Source: a virus. Taken from it: DNA of 41,355 nucleotides. Each line of letters begins with the position of its first letter. Within the stretch, counting starts at the first letter, position 1. A model generated the notes under the pieces. It worked only from the letters and a program-made list of their open reading frames with translations. It was not told where the DNA came from and searched no databases. This document shows positions 13,882-22,524 of this stretch, piece after piece. The position numbers and the translations under genes were made by a program. Location: positions 1-41,355 of the IMG/VR virus record IMGVR_UViG_3300042261_002215; one strand, 5' to 3'.

Positions 13882-15690
13882 ATGTCTCAAAGATTTGAAG
13901 ATTTTGGAATCTACGGAATTGACCTGAATAAATATGGAGAACAAAGGACAACTTGTCCTAAATGTTCTTCAACAAGGCAGAATTCGCATAAAAATATCAA
14001 GTGCTTGTCTGTGAATGCAGATAAAGGAACTTGGTTCTGTCATCATTGTGGCCATTCCGGTGGACTATACGAAAAACAGAATTTCAGAAAATTTGAACCT
14101 AAACCGATTAAATCGAACTCTGTTTCTCCAACTGATAAGGTCTTTCAATGGTTTGAATCTAGGAAAATACCAAAGTCTATTGTTGAACGGAACAAGATTT
14201 CAATTGAAAAGGTATTCTTATCTCAAATGGACAAGGAAGATACTTGTGTTTGCTTCAATTATTTTCTTGATGATACTCTTGTTAATATCAAGTATAGAAA
14301 TCCTCAAAAGGTTTTCCAACAGGTTAAAGGAGGTTCGAAGATATTCTACAAGTTGAACGACCTTAATAATCAAACTGATGCAATCATTACAGAAGGTGAA
14401 ATTGATGCTTTATCGTTTGAAGTAGCAGGTTTTCTTAATGCTGTTTCTGTTCCTGACGGTGGAATAAATCCTGAAGTTAAGCAAATCCAAACAAAGCTTG
14501 ATTACTTGGATAATTGTTCCGATTACTTCAAAAATATGCACAGAATTTATCTTGCAACTGATTCTGATGCACCAGGGATTAGACTTAGGGAAGAACTAGC
14601 CAGAAGACTTGGAAAATCTCGTTGTTGGATTGTAAGGTATCCGAATGACTGCAAAGATGCTAACGAAGTCTTGATGAAGTACGGTAATCTTAAACTTAAA
14701 CAATGTATCGAAAATGCTGAACTTTATCCTATCGAAGGTATTCACTATGCTAATGATAGAAGAGATGAACTGAAGGATTTGTATGAAAATGGATTTCCGA
14801 ACGGAGCGAAGACTGGTTATTCAAACCTTGACGAACTGATTACTTTCTATGGTTCTCAATTAACAATAGTAACCGGAATTCCTTCTCATGGAAAATCAAA
14901 CTTCATGGATCAGCTTATGATTAAACTTGCAATCAACCATAACTGGTCCTGGGGGATTTTTTCTCCTGAGAATGCAACGATTGAAATTCATTTGCTTAGA
15001 CTTTGCGAAATCCTGATTGGCAAGCCTTTTTTAAAAGACTATAATAATCGAATGTCTTTTGATGAAATGGAATCTGCCAGGGAGTTTATCAATAATCATA
15101 CTTACTTTATTCTTCCGGACAACGAAGAATACAGATTGGAAAGAATTCTCGAAGCGGCATCAGGTCTTGTGTTAAAGCATGGAATAAAGGGATTGATTCT
15201 CGATCCTTGGAACACACTTGAACATCAATATGGCAACGATTCTGAAACTATCTATACAGGGAAGGTCTTAAATCAGCTTAAATATTTTGCAAGAATCCAT
15301 GACATCCATTTGATATTGGTGGCGCACCCACGTAAAATGGCTCGTCGAAAAGACAGCAAGTTATTTGAGGTTCCAACTCTATATGATATTTCGGGTTCTG
15401 CAAATTGGTTTAATATAGCAGACAACGGTATAGTGGTTTACAGGCAATTTAACGAAGCTATGACAGAGAGCTATCCTATTGTTTACATTCAAAAAGTTAA
15501 GCACAAATTTATCGGGAAGACTGGCTTTGCTAAGTTCGATTTCGATGTGTCATGTCAAAGATATATTGAAAAGGACAGCAGACAAGGTAAAAATGAATTG
15601 GATTCTTATGTTGAAATGTGTCCCGGCGGATATCCGAGTTCTTGGATGAATGATTGGGAGAATCAAAAAGAGGATGATGTAGATTTTTAA
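13882..15690 (+). CDS. T7 gp4-type bifunctional primase-helicase
   Basis: This 602-residue protein has the full primase-helicase layout. A zinc-binding domain has C25, C28, C53 and C56. A TOPRIM primase domain follows, with the glutamate of TEGEIDAL near residue 173 and a later LATDSDAPG acidic motif. The C-terminal DnaB-type helicase has a Walker A-like GIPSHGKSN (~332-340), LILDPWNTLEHQ as Walker B and a downstream HPRKM arginine-containing loop. It unwinds DNA and primes the lagging strand during phage replication. It is the last large gene of the early replication operon, and the hairpin at 15705 follows its stop. Confidence 0.95.
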   Translation: MSQRFEDFGIYGIDLNKYGEQRTTCPKCSSTRQNSHKNIKCLSVNADKGTWFCHHCGHSGGLYEKQNFRKFEPKPIKSNSVSPTDKVFQWFESRKIPKSIVERNKISIEKVFLSQMDKEDTCVCFNYFLDDTLVNIKYRNPQKVFQQVKGGSKIFYKLNDLNNQTDAIITEGEIDALSFEVAGFLNAVSVPDGGINPEVKQIQTKLDYLDNCSDYFKNMHRIYLATDSDAPGIRLREELARRLGKSRCWIVRYPNDCKDANEVLMKYGNLKLKQCIENAELYPIEGIHYANDRRDELKDLYENGFPNGAKTGYSNLDELITFYGSQLTIVTGIPSHGKSNFMDQLMIKLAINHNWSWGIFSPENATIEIHLLRLCEILIGKPFLKDYNNRMSFDEMESAREFINNHTYFILPDNEEYRLERILEAASGLVLKHGIKGLILDPWNTLEHQYGNDSETIYTGKVLNQLKYFARIHDIHLILVAHPRKMARRKDSKLFEVPTLYDISGSANWFNIADNGIVVYRQFNEAMTESYPIVYIQKVKHKFIGKTGFAKFDFDVSCQRYIEKDSRQGKNELDSYVEMCPGGYPSSWMNDWENQKEDDVDF

Positions 15691-15704
15691 GTATTAAGGA
15701 ATTG

Positions 15705-15746
15705 GTAATGAAGAGTCTTTAACTCATGTTTCAGGCTCTTCATTAC
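15705..15746 (+). other. Intergenic hairpin after the primase-helicase gene
   Basis: Arms 15705-15718 (GTAATGAAGAGTCT) and 15733-15746 pair over 14 bases with one wobble around a 14-base loop, 14 bases after the stop codon. No T-run follows, so it may be a weak terminator, a 3' stability element or an RNA-processing site separating replication genes from the Mor-like activator. Confidence 0.6.
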
Positions 15747-15792
15747 TAATTTACAAAGATTTATAAAGTTATTTAAAATTAAGGATATAAGT

Positions 15793-16071
15793 ATGAGAAA
15801 TGAAGAAATAATTGAATTGCTTGAAGAAAAAGATTTGCCTGAACACTTTCAGATTGTAGCAGAAGTATGTGGTATTGAGACGGCACGAATTTTGATTAAA
15901 GAACTTGGAGGTATATCATTGAGTATTCCCATGGTTAACTCCTTGCGTTCTTTGATTGAAAGGTATATTTCAGAAAATTCAAAAGTGATCCCTATAAAAA
16001 AAATTGCTAGGGAATTAGGCATGAATGAAAGAGCAGTAACAAAAATTTTTAAGTCGATTAAGAAATATTAA
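15793..16071 (+). CDS. Mor-like transcriptional activator
   Basis: This 92-residue protein resembles the Mor family of phage Mu middle/late activators. The N-terminal half has the dimerisation pattern IVAEVCGIETARILIKELGGISLSIP, and the C-terminal half has a helix-turn-helix (IPIKKIARELGMNERAVTKIFK). AAGGA at 15781-15785 supports the start. Such proteins bind DNA as dimers and activate later phage promoters, fitting its place at the end of the early operon. A truncated second copy (~82% identical over ~73 residues by hand alignment) lies at 31384-31607, on the far side of the cargo island. Confidence 0.8.
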   Translation: MRNEEIIELLEEKDLPEHFQIVAEVCGIETARILIKELGGISLSIPMVNSLRSLIERYISENSKVIPIKKIARELGMNERAVTKIFKSIKKY

Positions 16072-16335
16072 ATTACTTACAATAATGGATTTAATAATGT
16101 AATGAAAAAAAGTAAAAAAAATTGTCACTTTTTTCTTGAAAATAGCCATATATATTTAAGAAAGGTTTTATTTTTAAATTTTATGGAGATTCACATTCAA
16201 AAGGTAAAAAAAATCGGACAAAACCGGCTCATTGAATTTAAGTCTTTGGCTGTTGCTTTTCTCCTGTAGCTCTAACAAGTTAAAGGAGATTGAAGAAATA
16301 AACAATTTCAAATTATTTAATTTAAGGGTGAAGAA
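16072..16335. other. Left junction of the cargo island, no clear gene
   Basis: These 264 bases between the Mor-like gene and the first cargo gene are very AT-rich. A 28-codon frame starting with ATG at 16183 is present, but nothing supports it. No terminal inverted repeat or target duplication was seen at this edge. Confidence 0.4.
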
Positions 16336-16929
16336 ATGAAAAAATTATTACTGATTTTATTCTTTTTAGTTTTTGCAAATACTTTAAAAACCTTTGCAGA
16401 TTGTCCGTCATGGGCAACAAATAGTAATATTTATATTTTTACTGTAAATGGTTGTAAATATGCTGCTACAGTTTGTTGGAAATGTCCTATTAATATTGGT
16501 GAGGCTTGGATTACAATTGACTATCCAGTTCCAATTAATCCTAATTGTATTCCAAATCCTTATATAAATTTAGCTGGAGTTAAAAGAGCAATTCTTGATC
16601 AGTTAAGTGATCCCGCATGGTTATATCAACTTTGCTCAGGTTACCCATTCCCAGAATGCCCTTCTAATACGTATACATACAAAATTAAAGATTATAATTG
16701 TACATATATGTACAGGGACTTTAATAACAACATAACCTACCATACATGTAACTTTGATGGATGGTGTGAACAAACATGGTATATTTGTTGGGATATTAAT
16801 GGTCCTCATAAGTATTTAGTTTCTAATTGGTCTCATCAGGGAGATAACAGTTGTCCAACAGTTATGCCAGGTGTTCCTCAAAATCCTGGCGAAATGTCGA
16901 CTTGTTGGCAATGGATTTTATGTCCTTAA
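16336..16929 (+). CDS. Secreted cysteine-rich protein
   Basis: This 197-residue protein has a signal peptide (MKKLLLILFFLVFANTLKTFA, cleavage probably before D22), followed by a Cys- and Trp-rich mature part with about 16 cysteines (for example CWKCP, WCEQTWYICW). The number of cysteines suggests disulfides formed in the periplasm or outside the cell. No family is recognised. The pattern of spaced Cys/Trp resembles the other secreted protein at 21830, so the two may be distant paralogues. No sorting domain is visible at its end. Base composition is more AT-rich than the upstream phage genes. Confidence 0.75.
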   Translation: MKKLLLILFFLVFANTLKTFADCPSWATNSNIYIFTVNGCKYAATVCWKCPINIGEAWITIDYPVPINPNCIPNPYINLAGVKRAILDQLSDPAWLYQLCSGYPFPECPSNTYTYKIKDYNCTYMYRDFNNNITYHTCNFDGWCEQTWYICWDINGPHKYLVSNWSHQGDNSCPTVMPGVPQNPGEMSTCWQWILCP

Positions 16930-16940
16930 TCAAAGTAAAG

Positions 16941-17061
16941 GATAGTCTCAAATATTAAAATGAATAATTAGAGAAAACAATTTTAGTGCTATTTTAATGA
17001 TTTAAAAATTAATTTATTTAAACTTATTGTTTTATGATTTAAGTTAAATTTTGAGACTATC
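16941..17061 (+). repeat. Widely spaced 12-bp inverted repeat with T-rich tail
   Basis: GATAGTCTCAAA (16941-16952) and TTTGAGACTATC (17050-17061) are perfect inverted repeats enclosing 97 AT-rich bases, followed by a T-run (TAATTTTTTTA). It may be a terminator with a long loop, or a small insertion-like remnant. It separates the first cargo gene from the 806-residue protein. Confidence 0.55.
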
Positions 17062-17092
17062 TAATTTTTTTATAAAATACATTTGATTTTTT

Positions 17093-19513
17093 ATGAAATA
17101 TAAATTACAAATAATTTTTTTCTTTATTATGCCTTTAATGTTGATTGGTAAGAACAATTATGAAATTACACCAGTTGTCATTAATTTTAAAGGTGTAGAA
17201 GCTTCTGATAATGCTGTTGTTGCTTATTCTGATTATGGTTCTGTTTTTACTAGTTATGATAATGGTAAGACTTGGAATCAAAATAAAGTATTTGATCAAG
17301 GAGACATTATTAATGTTTTTTTAGAAAATGACAGAATAACAGCCTTTTCAATCGATGGAAACTTTTCAGTTTCAACTGATCGTGGAATTACATGGAAATC
17401 GCAAAATAATATTAACGACTCAATTTCATATGTAATAAAATATAATGAAGGATATTTCTTAAGTTGTAAATCTGGTATTATTCAGTTAAATAATGATTTT
17501 AAAATAATTAATACTAAATCTCTTGATAACAGTTCTTTCAAATTTTTTAAAAACAACTATAATTCTGATTTTGGTGATGTGTTTTTTAGAAAAAACTTGA
17601 TTTATTTTAAAGGTAATTTGTTCTTTTTAAATGATACAAATTCAACAATTTACAAATTTGATTCATATTTAAATCAAATAGATCGTATTGATTTGAAACA
17701 ACTGGTTCCATCAAGAAATTATTATACTAATTACAGTTTTTGTGCAGATTCTCAAAAAGTTTATATTAAATTAGCTGATTCAGTTTATCAGACGCAAGAT
17801 TTTAAATCATTCGATTATCTTTTTAAATATAATATTAGTAAACAAATTTTTGGTGATTCATCGCTTCCAGTACTACACAAAGTAATTAACAATAAATTAT
17901 ATTGTATAACCCAATTTTACAATTATTTGCCAATTTCAGGACCATATTTTTCTTTATATGAAATAAATGGTAAAAATTCTGCAATAAAAGTCGGAAATAT
18001 AAATTGTTCGTTGCCTCCTACTGAAGGAGGATTAAAACCATTTCAATTATTCCTAAATGATTTTCATTTTGTTAATAACCAAATAATAGTTGTATCAAAC
18101 AAGAAATTTATTAATTCTAAAAATTTTACTGTTGATAAAGAAAATAGAATTTGTGAAAGACTTGAATTCACTTCTCGAATGCCAGATATAATTAATGACA
18201 AAACTTTTCTTATTGATAATTATGATAATCAGTTATATTCTTCTAAAAATAGTGGTTTGACATTTCAAAGAGAGAATGGAGATAGTGTTTTTTTTAAACA
18301 AAAAAACTATTTTTATAGAAAAATTCAAAACTTTTTTAATCAGGAAAATAAACTTGTTTATGGCGGTGAATTTCTACTAGATTCTATTAAATCGACAATT
18401 GCTATATCCAATGATTTAGGAAAAACATTTCAATTTAGAAAAGTTCCTAATATTAATTTTTCACTTCAAAGTTCGAATTTGCAGCTTAACGATGAAAATT
18501 TTGTGTTAGCACAAAATTTAGGATATGGTAAATCATGGAAAACTTGGATTAAAAAGTTTAATAATAATTTTGATTCATTATTTACTATAACTGATTCATT
18601 ATTCAATATCAACTATATTTACTTTAAAAATCCTGATTATTACTTTGTTATTGCAAGTAACCCAGATTCATCAAGTGAATTAAAATTTCAATCAAATAAT
18701 TTTTCGAAATGGACTAATTTGAAAAAATATGATTCATATATTGATTCATTATTCATGCCAAATGGTACTTATTTAACTTCGTATATTACTAAAGAATTAT
18801 GGAATTGGAAAGAATTTGTTTATAAGAGTAAAAAATATTTATCACTTGTAAGTTTTAAAAAAAGTGATTTTATTTTTAGAGTAGAATTACTCGATTTGAG
18901 TAATAATAGTATAATTGAAATTTACCATTCAAAATTCATTAACTATAAAACAAAATTGAATTATGGTTTAGATTTCTATAATGATACATTATACTTAAAT
19001 GTAAATGATTCACTATTTGTCTTTTCAAATTTCAATGATAAACTAACAAAATATTATTATCTATTACCAAATAATGGAATTATTGCTAATGGAAACTTTA
19101 AGAAAATGGATGATAAAATATTTGCCTTCTACTTCGATTCTCTAAATTCTTTGAATTATTATTTTCTCAAATTTAACAATTTAGATTCCTTGACTTTAGA
19201 TGTTAAACAAGAAATTGAAATCGAAAGTTCATATCTTTTCACTTATCCTCCTTTTCCTATTCCTGCTATTAATTTTATAAAATCACTAATATATTGGGAT
19301 AATAGTTCAGAAATTGAAATTGATGGTATATTTGATTTATATGGTAATAAAATTGATCATGAAAATAAAGCGTTTATTGATAAGATAAATACTTATAGTG
19401 GATATGTAATATGGATTTGCTCAAATGTACCTGATGGAATTTATTTTGTCAAAATTAAACATGGAAACGATATAAAATATATCAAAGTTTTAATAAATCG
19501 AGTCAGAAAATAA
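17093..19513 (+). CDS. Secreted BNR/sialidase-like repeat protein with T9SS sorting domain
   Basis: This 806-residue protein has an N-terminal signal peptide (MKYKLQIIFFFIMPLMLIG). It carries several Asp-box motifs of the SxDxGxTW type (SYDNGKTW, STDRGITW, SKNSGLTF, SNDLGKTF), as in BNR/beta-propeller proteins such as sialidases and photosystem II assembly-like factors. The last ~90 residues form a type IX secretion sorting domain (IFDLYGNKI, VPDGIYFVKIKHGN, KYIKVLI). It should be exported to the cell surface or released. No sialidase catalytic residues can be assigned, so the propeller is more likely a binding or structural domain. There is no Shine-Dalgarno at the start, which is usual in Bacteroidota. 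Confidence 0.82.
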   Translation: MKYKLQIIFFFIMPLMLIGKNNYEITPVVINFKGVEASDNAVVAYSDYGSVFTSYDNGKTWNQNKVFDQGDIINVFLENDRITAFSIDGNFSVSTDRGITWKSQNNINDSISYVIKYNEGYFLSCKSGIIQLNNDFKIINTKSLDNSSFKFFKNNYNSDFGDVFFRKNLIYFKGNLFFLNDTNSTIYKFDSYLNQIDRIDLKQLVPSRNYYTNYSFCADSQKVYIKLADSVYQTQDFKSFDYLFKYNISKQIFGDSSLPVLHKVINNKLYCITQFYNYLPISGPYFSLYEINGKNSAIKVGNINCSLPPTEGGLKPFQLFLNDFHFVNNQIIVVSNKKFINSKNFTVDKENRICERLEFTSRMPDIINDKTFLIDNYDNQLYSSKNSGLTFQRENGDSVFFKQKNYFYRKIQNFFNQENKLVYGGEFLLDSIKSTIAISNDLGKTFQFRKVPNINFSLQSSNLQLNDENFVLAQNLGYGKSWKTWIKKFNNNFDSLFTITDSLFNINYIYFKNPDYYFVIASNPDSSSELKFQSNNFSKWTNLKKYDSYIDSLFMPNGTYLTSYITKELWNWKEFVYKSKKYLSLVSFKKSDFIFRVELLDLSNNSIIEIYHSKFINYKTKLNYGLDFYNDTLYLNVNDSLFVFSNFNDKLTKYYYLLPNNGIIANGNFKKMDDKIFAFYFDSLNSLNYYFLKFNNLDSLTLDVKQEIEIESSYLFTYPPFPIPAINFIKSLIYWDNSSEIEIDGIFDLYGNKIDHENKAFIDKINTYSGYVIWICSNVPDGIYFVKIKHGNDIKYIKVLINRVRK

Positions 19514-19548
19514 CAAATACAAGTTTAATATTAATTTAATTTTATAAT

Positions 19549-20133
19549 TTGATAGATTACAGTAAATATGATGATAAGCAGCTAATTGGCTTCATAAGTC
19601 TTGAAGGCAATGAAAAAGAATTTGCTTTTAAGGAGATTTATTTTCGTTATGCTAAACGAATATATTCTCATTGTAAATTGAAATGTACAGATGAACATGA
19701 AGCAAAAGATATGCATCAAGAAATATGGATGATATTCTTTCAAGCAATCAAAGATGGTAAAACCGACCTTAAATTACCACATTATTTATATGGAATAGCT
19801 AGAAATATTTACTTGCAAAATTGTAAAAAACATAATAAACAAACAATAATTAACGAAGACAAATTTGAAATTGATTCTATTATATCACCATATATCAGTC
19901 TTGAAGCTTCAATTGAAGAACAAGATTTAATAAAAATTATCAAAATGGCTTCAGAATATTTAAATGAACCATTAAAAGAAACTTTCCATTTAAAATGGTT
20001 TTCCGGTTTACCAAATAATGAAATTGCAGAAATAACAGGTGAATCAGTTGATAATATAAAGCAACGTAGTCATAGATCTATGACTAAAATTTTGAAAATA
20101 TTATCTCCATTTATTAAAGATTTTCAAAAATAA
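19549..20133 (+). CDS. ECF-family RNA polymerase sigma factor
   Basis: This 194-residue protein has sigma region 2 (residues ~25-95: FKEIYFRYAKRIYSHC, DEHEAKDMHQEIWMIFFQAI) and region 4 (~135-190: LNEPLKETFHLKWFSGLPNNEIAEITGESVDNIKQRSHRSM), with no region 3, as in ECF sigma factors. The start is a TTG; no in-frame ATG lies near. It is followed after 7 bases by a membrane protein with an anti-sigma-like N-terminus, the usual pairing. It would redirect host RNA polymerase to a small set of promoters in response to an envelope signal, possibly those of this cargo island. A sigma factor inside a prophage cargo block is unusual. Confidence 0.9.
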   Translation: MIDYSKYDDKQLIGFISLEGNEKEFAFKEIYFRYAKRIYSHCKLKCTDEHEAKDMHQEIWMIFFQAIKDGKTDLKLPHYLYGIARNIYLQNCKKHNKQTIINEDKFEIDSIISPYISLEASIEEQDLIKIIKMASEYLNEPLKETFHLKWFSGLPNNEIAEITGESVDNIKQRSHRSMTKILKILSPFIKDFQK

Positions 20134-20140
20134 GGTTAAA

Positions 20141-21328
20141 ATGCTAGAAACTGAAATATATGAAAAATTTATTGAAGGTGAACTAACACCTGAAAGTGAA
20201 AAAAAATTTATGGCTCGTCTAACATTAAATGATGAATTAAGAACCAATTTTCGACATTATTTAGTTATGACCAATTCTATAAGAAATTATGTCGAAAATG
20301 ATAATTTACCACTTGAAGTATCTAATTCTATTTTCACTGCATTAGGTTTTTCAACAATAACAAATAATACAGATAAAATTAAAAAAGATAAATCCTCCTT
20401 TTTTCGAAGTAGATTTTTTACAGCACTTGTTACAGGTCTATTTACATTCATCATAGCATATTTCATTTTTAAACCCAATGATTCATTAGTTGAAATGAAA
20501 AAGGAAGATGAAAGTATACTAACTCAAAAAAATGAAATCCCTTTGGTAAAAATTGATAAAAATGAAAACTATAAGTCAGAGAAATCAGAGAAAAGTACAA
20601 AAGCTGAAAAATCATCAATAAATAAACTGATACCTGAAAACGAATTTGATAACAATAATTCAATTCTCCCAAAAAATCAATTGGCATTTGAAGAAATTTC
20701 TCCTTGTCAGGTTTCTTTTAATAAACAAAGCAACAACTCAATTCAAAGTTTAAGAAACTTTGAATTTACTAATATGAAAATAAAACCTTTTCCTGAATAT
20801 TCGGCAACAAAATATGATACACTTACATTTTACCGAAGTTACGATTCGAAATATAGATTCGAATTCAAGAATACACCTTCTTGGTTTTCATCTTCTCCAA
20901 TTGTTCAACCAAATAGGTTGAACAATTTCAATAATTTATCAATTTCACTATATTATCCAGTAACAAAAACAATTTTGCTAGGAGCTGAATTCAGACAAGA
21001 AACTTTTTATATAAATTATGACGATAAAGAAAAATCAGGTCAGGATTTTACCTTCTTCATGCAACCAAATATTTCCACTTATGGATTATTAATAAGGTAT
21101 TTGCCATTAGATATATGTTGTAGAATAAAACCTTATGGTCAAATAGAAATTGGTGGGAATAGTACAGGATTAGTATCAAGAGAAATGCTTGGCTTGGAAT
21201 GTCATTTATTTGAAAATGCTTATTTAACTATTGGTGGAGAAATTAATCAATTTTATTATCATCATCTGAATAAATGGTATACTTCTTCTAAATATAATAT
21301 TAATTACGGACTAGGACTTAAATTTTGA
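20141..21328 (+). CDS. Anti-sigma factor fused to an outer-membrane beta-barrel (dual-membrane type)
   Basis: This 395-residue protein follows the sigma gene by 7 bases. Residues ~1-60 are a cytoplasmic helical domain (YEKFIEGELTPESEKKFMARL) of the anti-sigma kind. One inner-membrane helix is seen (~91-112, FFTALVTGLFTFIIAYFIF). A ~140-residue polar linker (Lys/Asn/Ser-rich) follows. The last ~130 residues have alternating strands and end in YGLGLKF with a terminal Phe, a barrel-type beta-signal. This is the architecture of the dual membrane-spanning anti-sigma factors known from Bacteroides, whose barrel sits in the outer membrane while the N-terminus holds sigma. It would sense envelope state directly. 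No zinc-finger motif is present. Confidence 0.72.
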   Translation: MLETEIYEKFIEGELTPESEKKFMARLTLNDELRTNFRHYLVMTNSIRNYVENDNLPLEVSNSIFTALGFSTITNNTDKIKKDKSSFFRSRFFTALVTGLFTFIIAYFIFKPNDSLVEMKKEDESILTQKNEIPLVKIDKNENYKSEKSEKSTKAEKSSINKLIPENEFDNNNSILPKNQLAFEEISPCQVSFNKQSNNSIQSLRNFEFTNMKIKPFPEYSATKYDTLTFYRSYDSKYRFEFKNTPSWFSSSPIVQPNRLNNFNNLSISLYYPVTKTILLGAEFRQETFYINYDDKEKSGQDFTFFMQPNISTYGLLIRYLPLDICCRIKPYGQIEIGGNSTGLVSREMLGLECHLFENAYLTIGGEINQFYYHHLNKWYTSSKYNINYGLGLKF

Positions 21329-21804
21329 AATTACTTAATTTGAAAATACTTTATTTTATTTTTATAGCTAGCATAATTGTAAGCTGTTCTGATATTGTTA
21401 ATAGTGACTTGAATAAAGTTGGAGTTAAAAAAGATGGAAATTCATTAAATCCTATACTAATCGAATTTAGGTTTGATTTAGATGGACTTACATTTTATAA
21501 CGGAGACACTACTAAGCTATGGAGTGTTATAAAACCATCAATATGGGCAAAAACCTTTAATATAAGATTTCTTGGTAATGATAGTCTCAAAATATATAAT
21601 GTTTCAATGCTTAAAACAAATGATTTTAATGTATTTGCATTAAATTCACTACCTATTATACTAAAACCTAATGAAATAAAACCTGAAGATGTGATAATGA
21701 TAGAATTAAAAACATTAAATTTATTGCCAGGAATATATATTGATAAAATAATAATAAATAATGATCCAAATATAGGTTTCTTTATAAGTATAAAAGTAAA
21801 CTAA
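21325..21804 (+). CDS. Small lipoprotein
   Basis: This 159-residue protein starts with TTG overlapping the previous stop by 4 bases. It has a lipoprotein signal with a lipobox (SIIVSC, Cys21 or close), followed by a beta-rich domain with an immunoglobulin-like pattern (NPILIEFRFDLDGLTF, TFNIRFLGNDSLKIYNVSM). It is probably anchored in the inner or outer membrane. Coupled translation with the sigma/anti-sigma pair suggests it belongs to the same regulatory or envelope unit. No family is recognised. Confidence 0.7.
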   Translation: MKLLNLKILYFIFIASIIVSCSDIVNSDLNKVGVKKDGNSLNPILIEFRFDLDGLTFYNGDTTKLWSVIKPSIWAKTFNIRFLGNDSLKIYNVSMLKTNDFNVFALNSLPIILKPNEIKPEDVIMIELKTLNLLPGIYIDKIIINNDPNIGFFISIKVN

Positions 21805-21829
21805 TTTTTAAATTAAAATAAGGAATTTT

Positions 21830-22516
21830 ATGAAAAACAAAACACTACTTCTTTTCACTTTCACATTTATTTTGTTAAATATGCTGTTTACAACATTTTC
21901 ATCAGCACAAAATATCTGTCCACCTGATACAGGTTCAAATTGTAATCCATGGCAATTTGCTACTTACCAAACAACTACAGATAATCCAGATTGTAATTTA
22001 TCGGTCTATTATCATTATCGTATTTGTAATAATGTTTATCAAATTTATATCGATAGTTTGATTAAAAGTGGAAATTGTAATTATTTGAATGATAATTCTG
22101 GTGCGACTTCATTTCAGGATTGGCTTAATTTGGTTTTAATTGAAGAAACAACTAATTTATATGGTATTAATCCAGCTCATGATTGTCCTGATTCTTCTTT
22201 AAAAGTGATATTTTATACAGCCAGTTGCGGGCTTTGGGTGAAATGTGAGTATACAGTTGACTCGACCAGCAGAGTTTGCGATCCAGATTGGAGAGGAGAA
22301 TATCCTGATTTTTCTTTAGGTGGTAAAAGAAAAATACGTTTCTGGAAATGGCAATCTTGTGGTATTACTTGTTGCAAAAAAACTTATAGTATTTGTAAAA
22401 CACCTTCTACAACTGGAAGTGGATATATAATTCATATCAATTCAGTATCTAAACAGAAAATAGGTAATTGTACAAACCCAGATAATTTTATTCAACCTTG
22501 TCAAGATGGATGTTAG
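21830..22516 (+). CDS. Secreted cysteine-rich protein
   Basis: This 228-residue protein has a signal peptide (MKNKTLLLFTFTFILLNMLF, ending near SSAQ) and about 19 cysteines in the mature part, with clusters such as CNLSVYYHYRIC, WKWQSCGITCCKKTYSIC and a C-terminal CQDGC. Disulfide-bonded extracellular protein is the best reading. The alternation of short strands and Cys/Trp resembles the first cargo gene at 16336. AAGGAA precedes the ATG. The function is unknown; no sorting domain is visible. Confidence 0.72.
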   Translation: MKNKTLLLFTFTFILLNMLFTTFSSAQNICPPDTGSNCNPWQFATYQTTTDNPDCNLSVYYHYRICNNVYQIYIDSLIKSGNCNYLNDNSGATSFQDWLNLVLIEETTNLYGINPAHDCPDSSLKVIFYTASCGLWVKCEYTVDSTSRVCDPDWRGEYPDFSLGGKRKIRFWKWQSCGITCCKKTYSICKTPSTTGSGYIIHINSVSKQKIGNCTNPDNFIQPCQDGC

Positions 22517-22524
22517 GAGAAAAC

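Noticed and set aside
16183-16269. 28-codon frame between the Mor-like gene and the first cargo gene
   Set aside because: There is no ribosome site, no motif and no coupling to a neighbour, and the region is AT-rich where short frames arise by chance.
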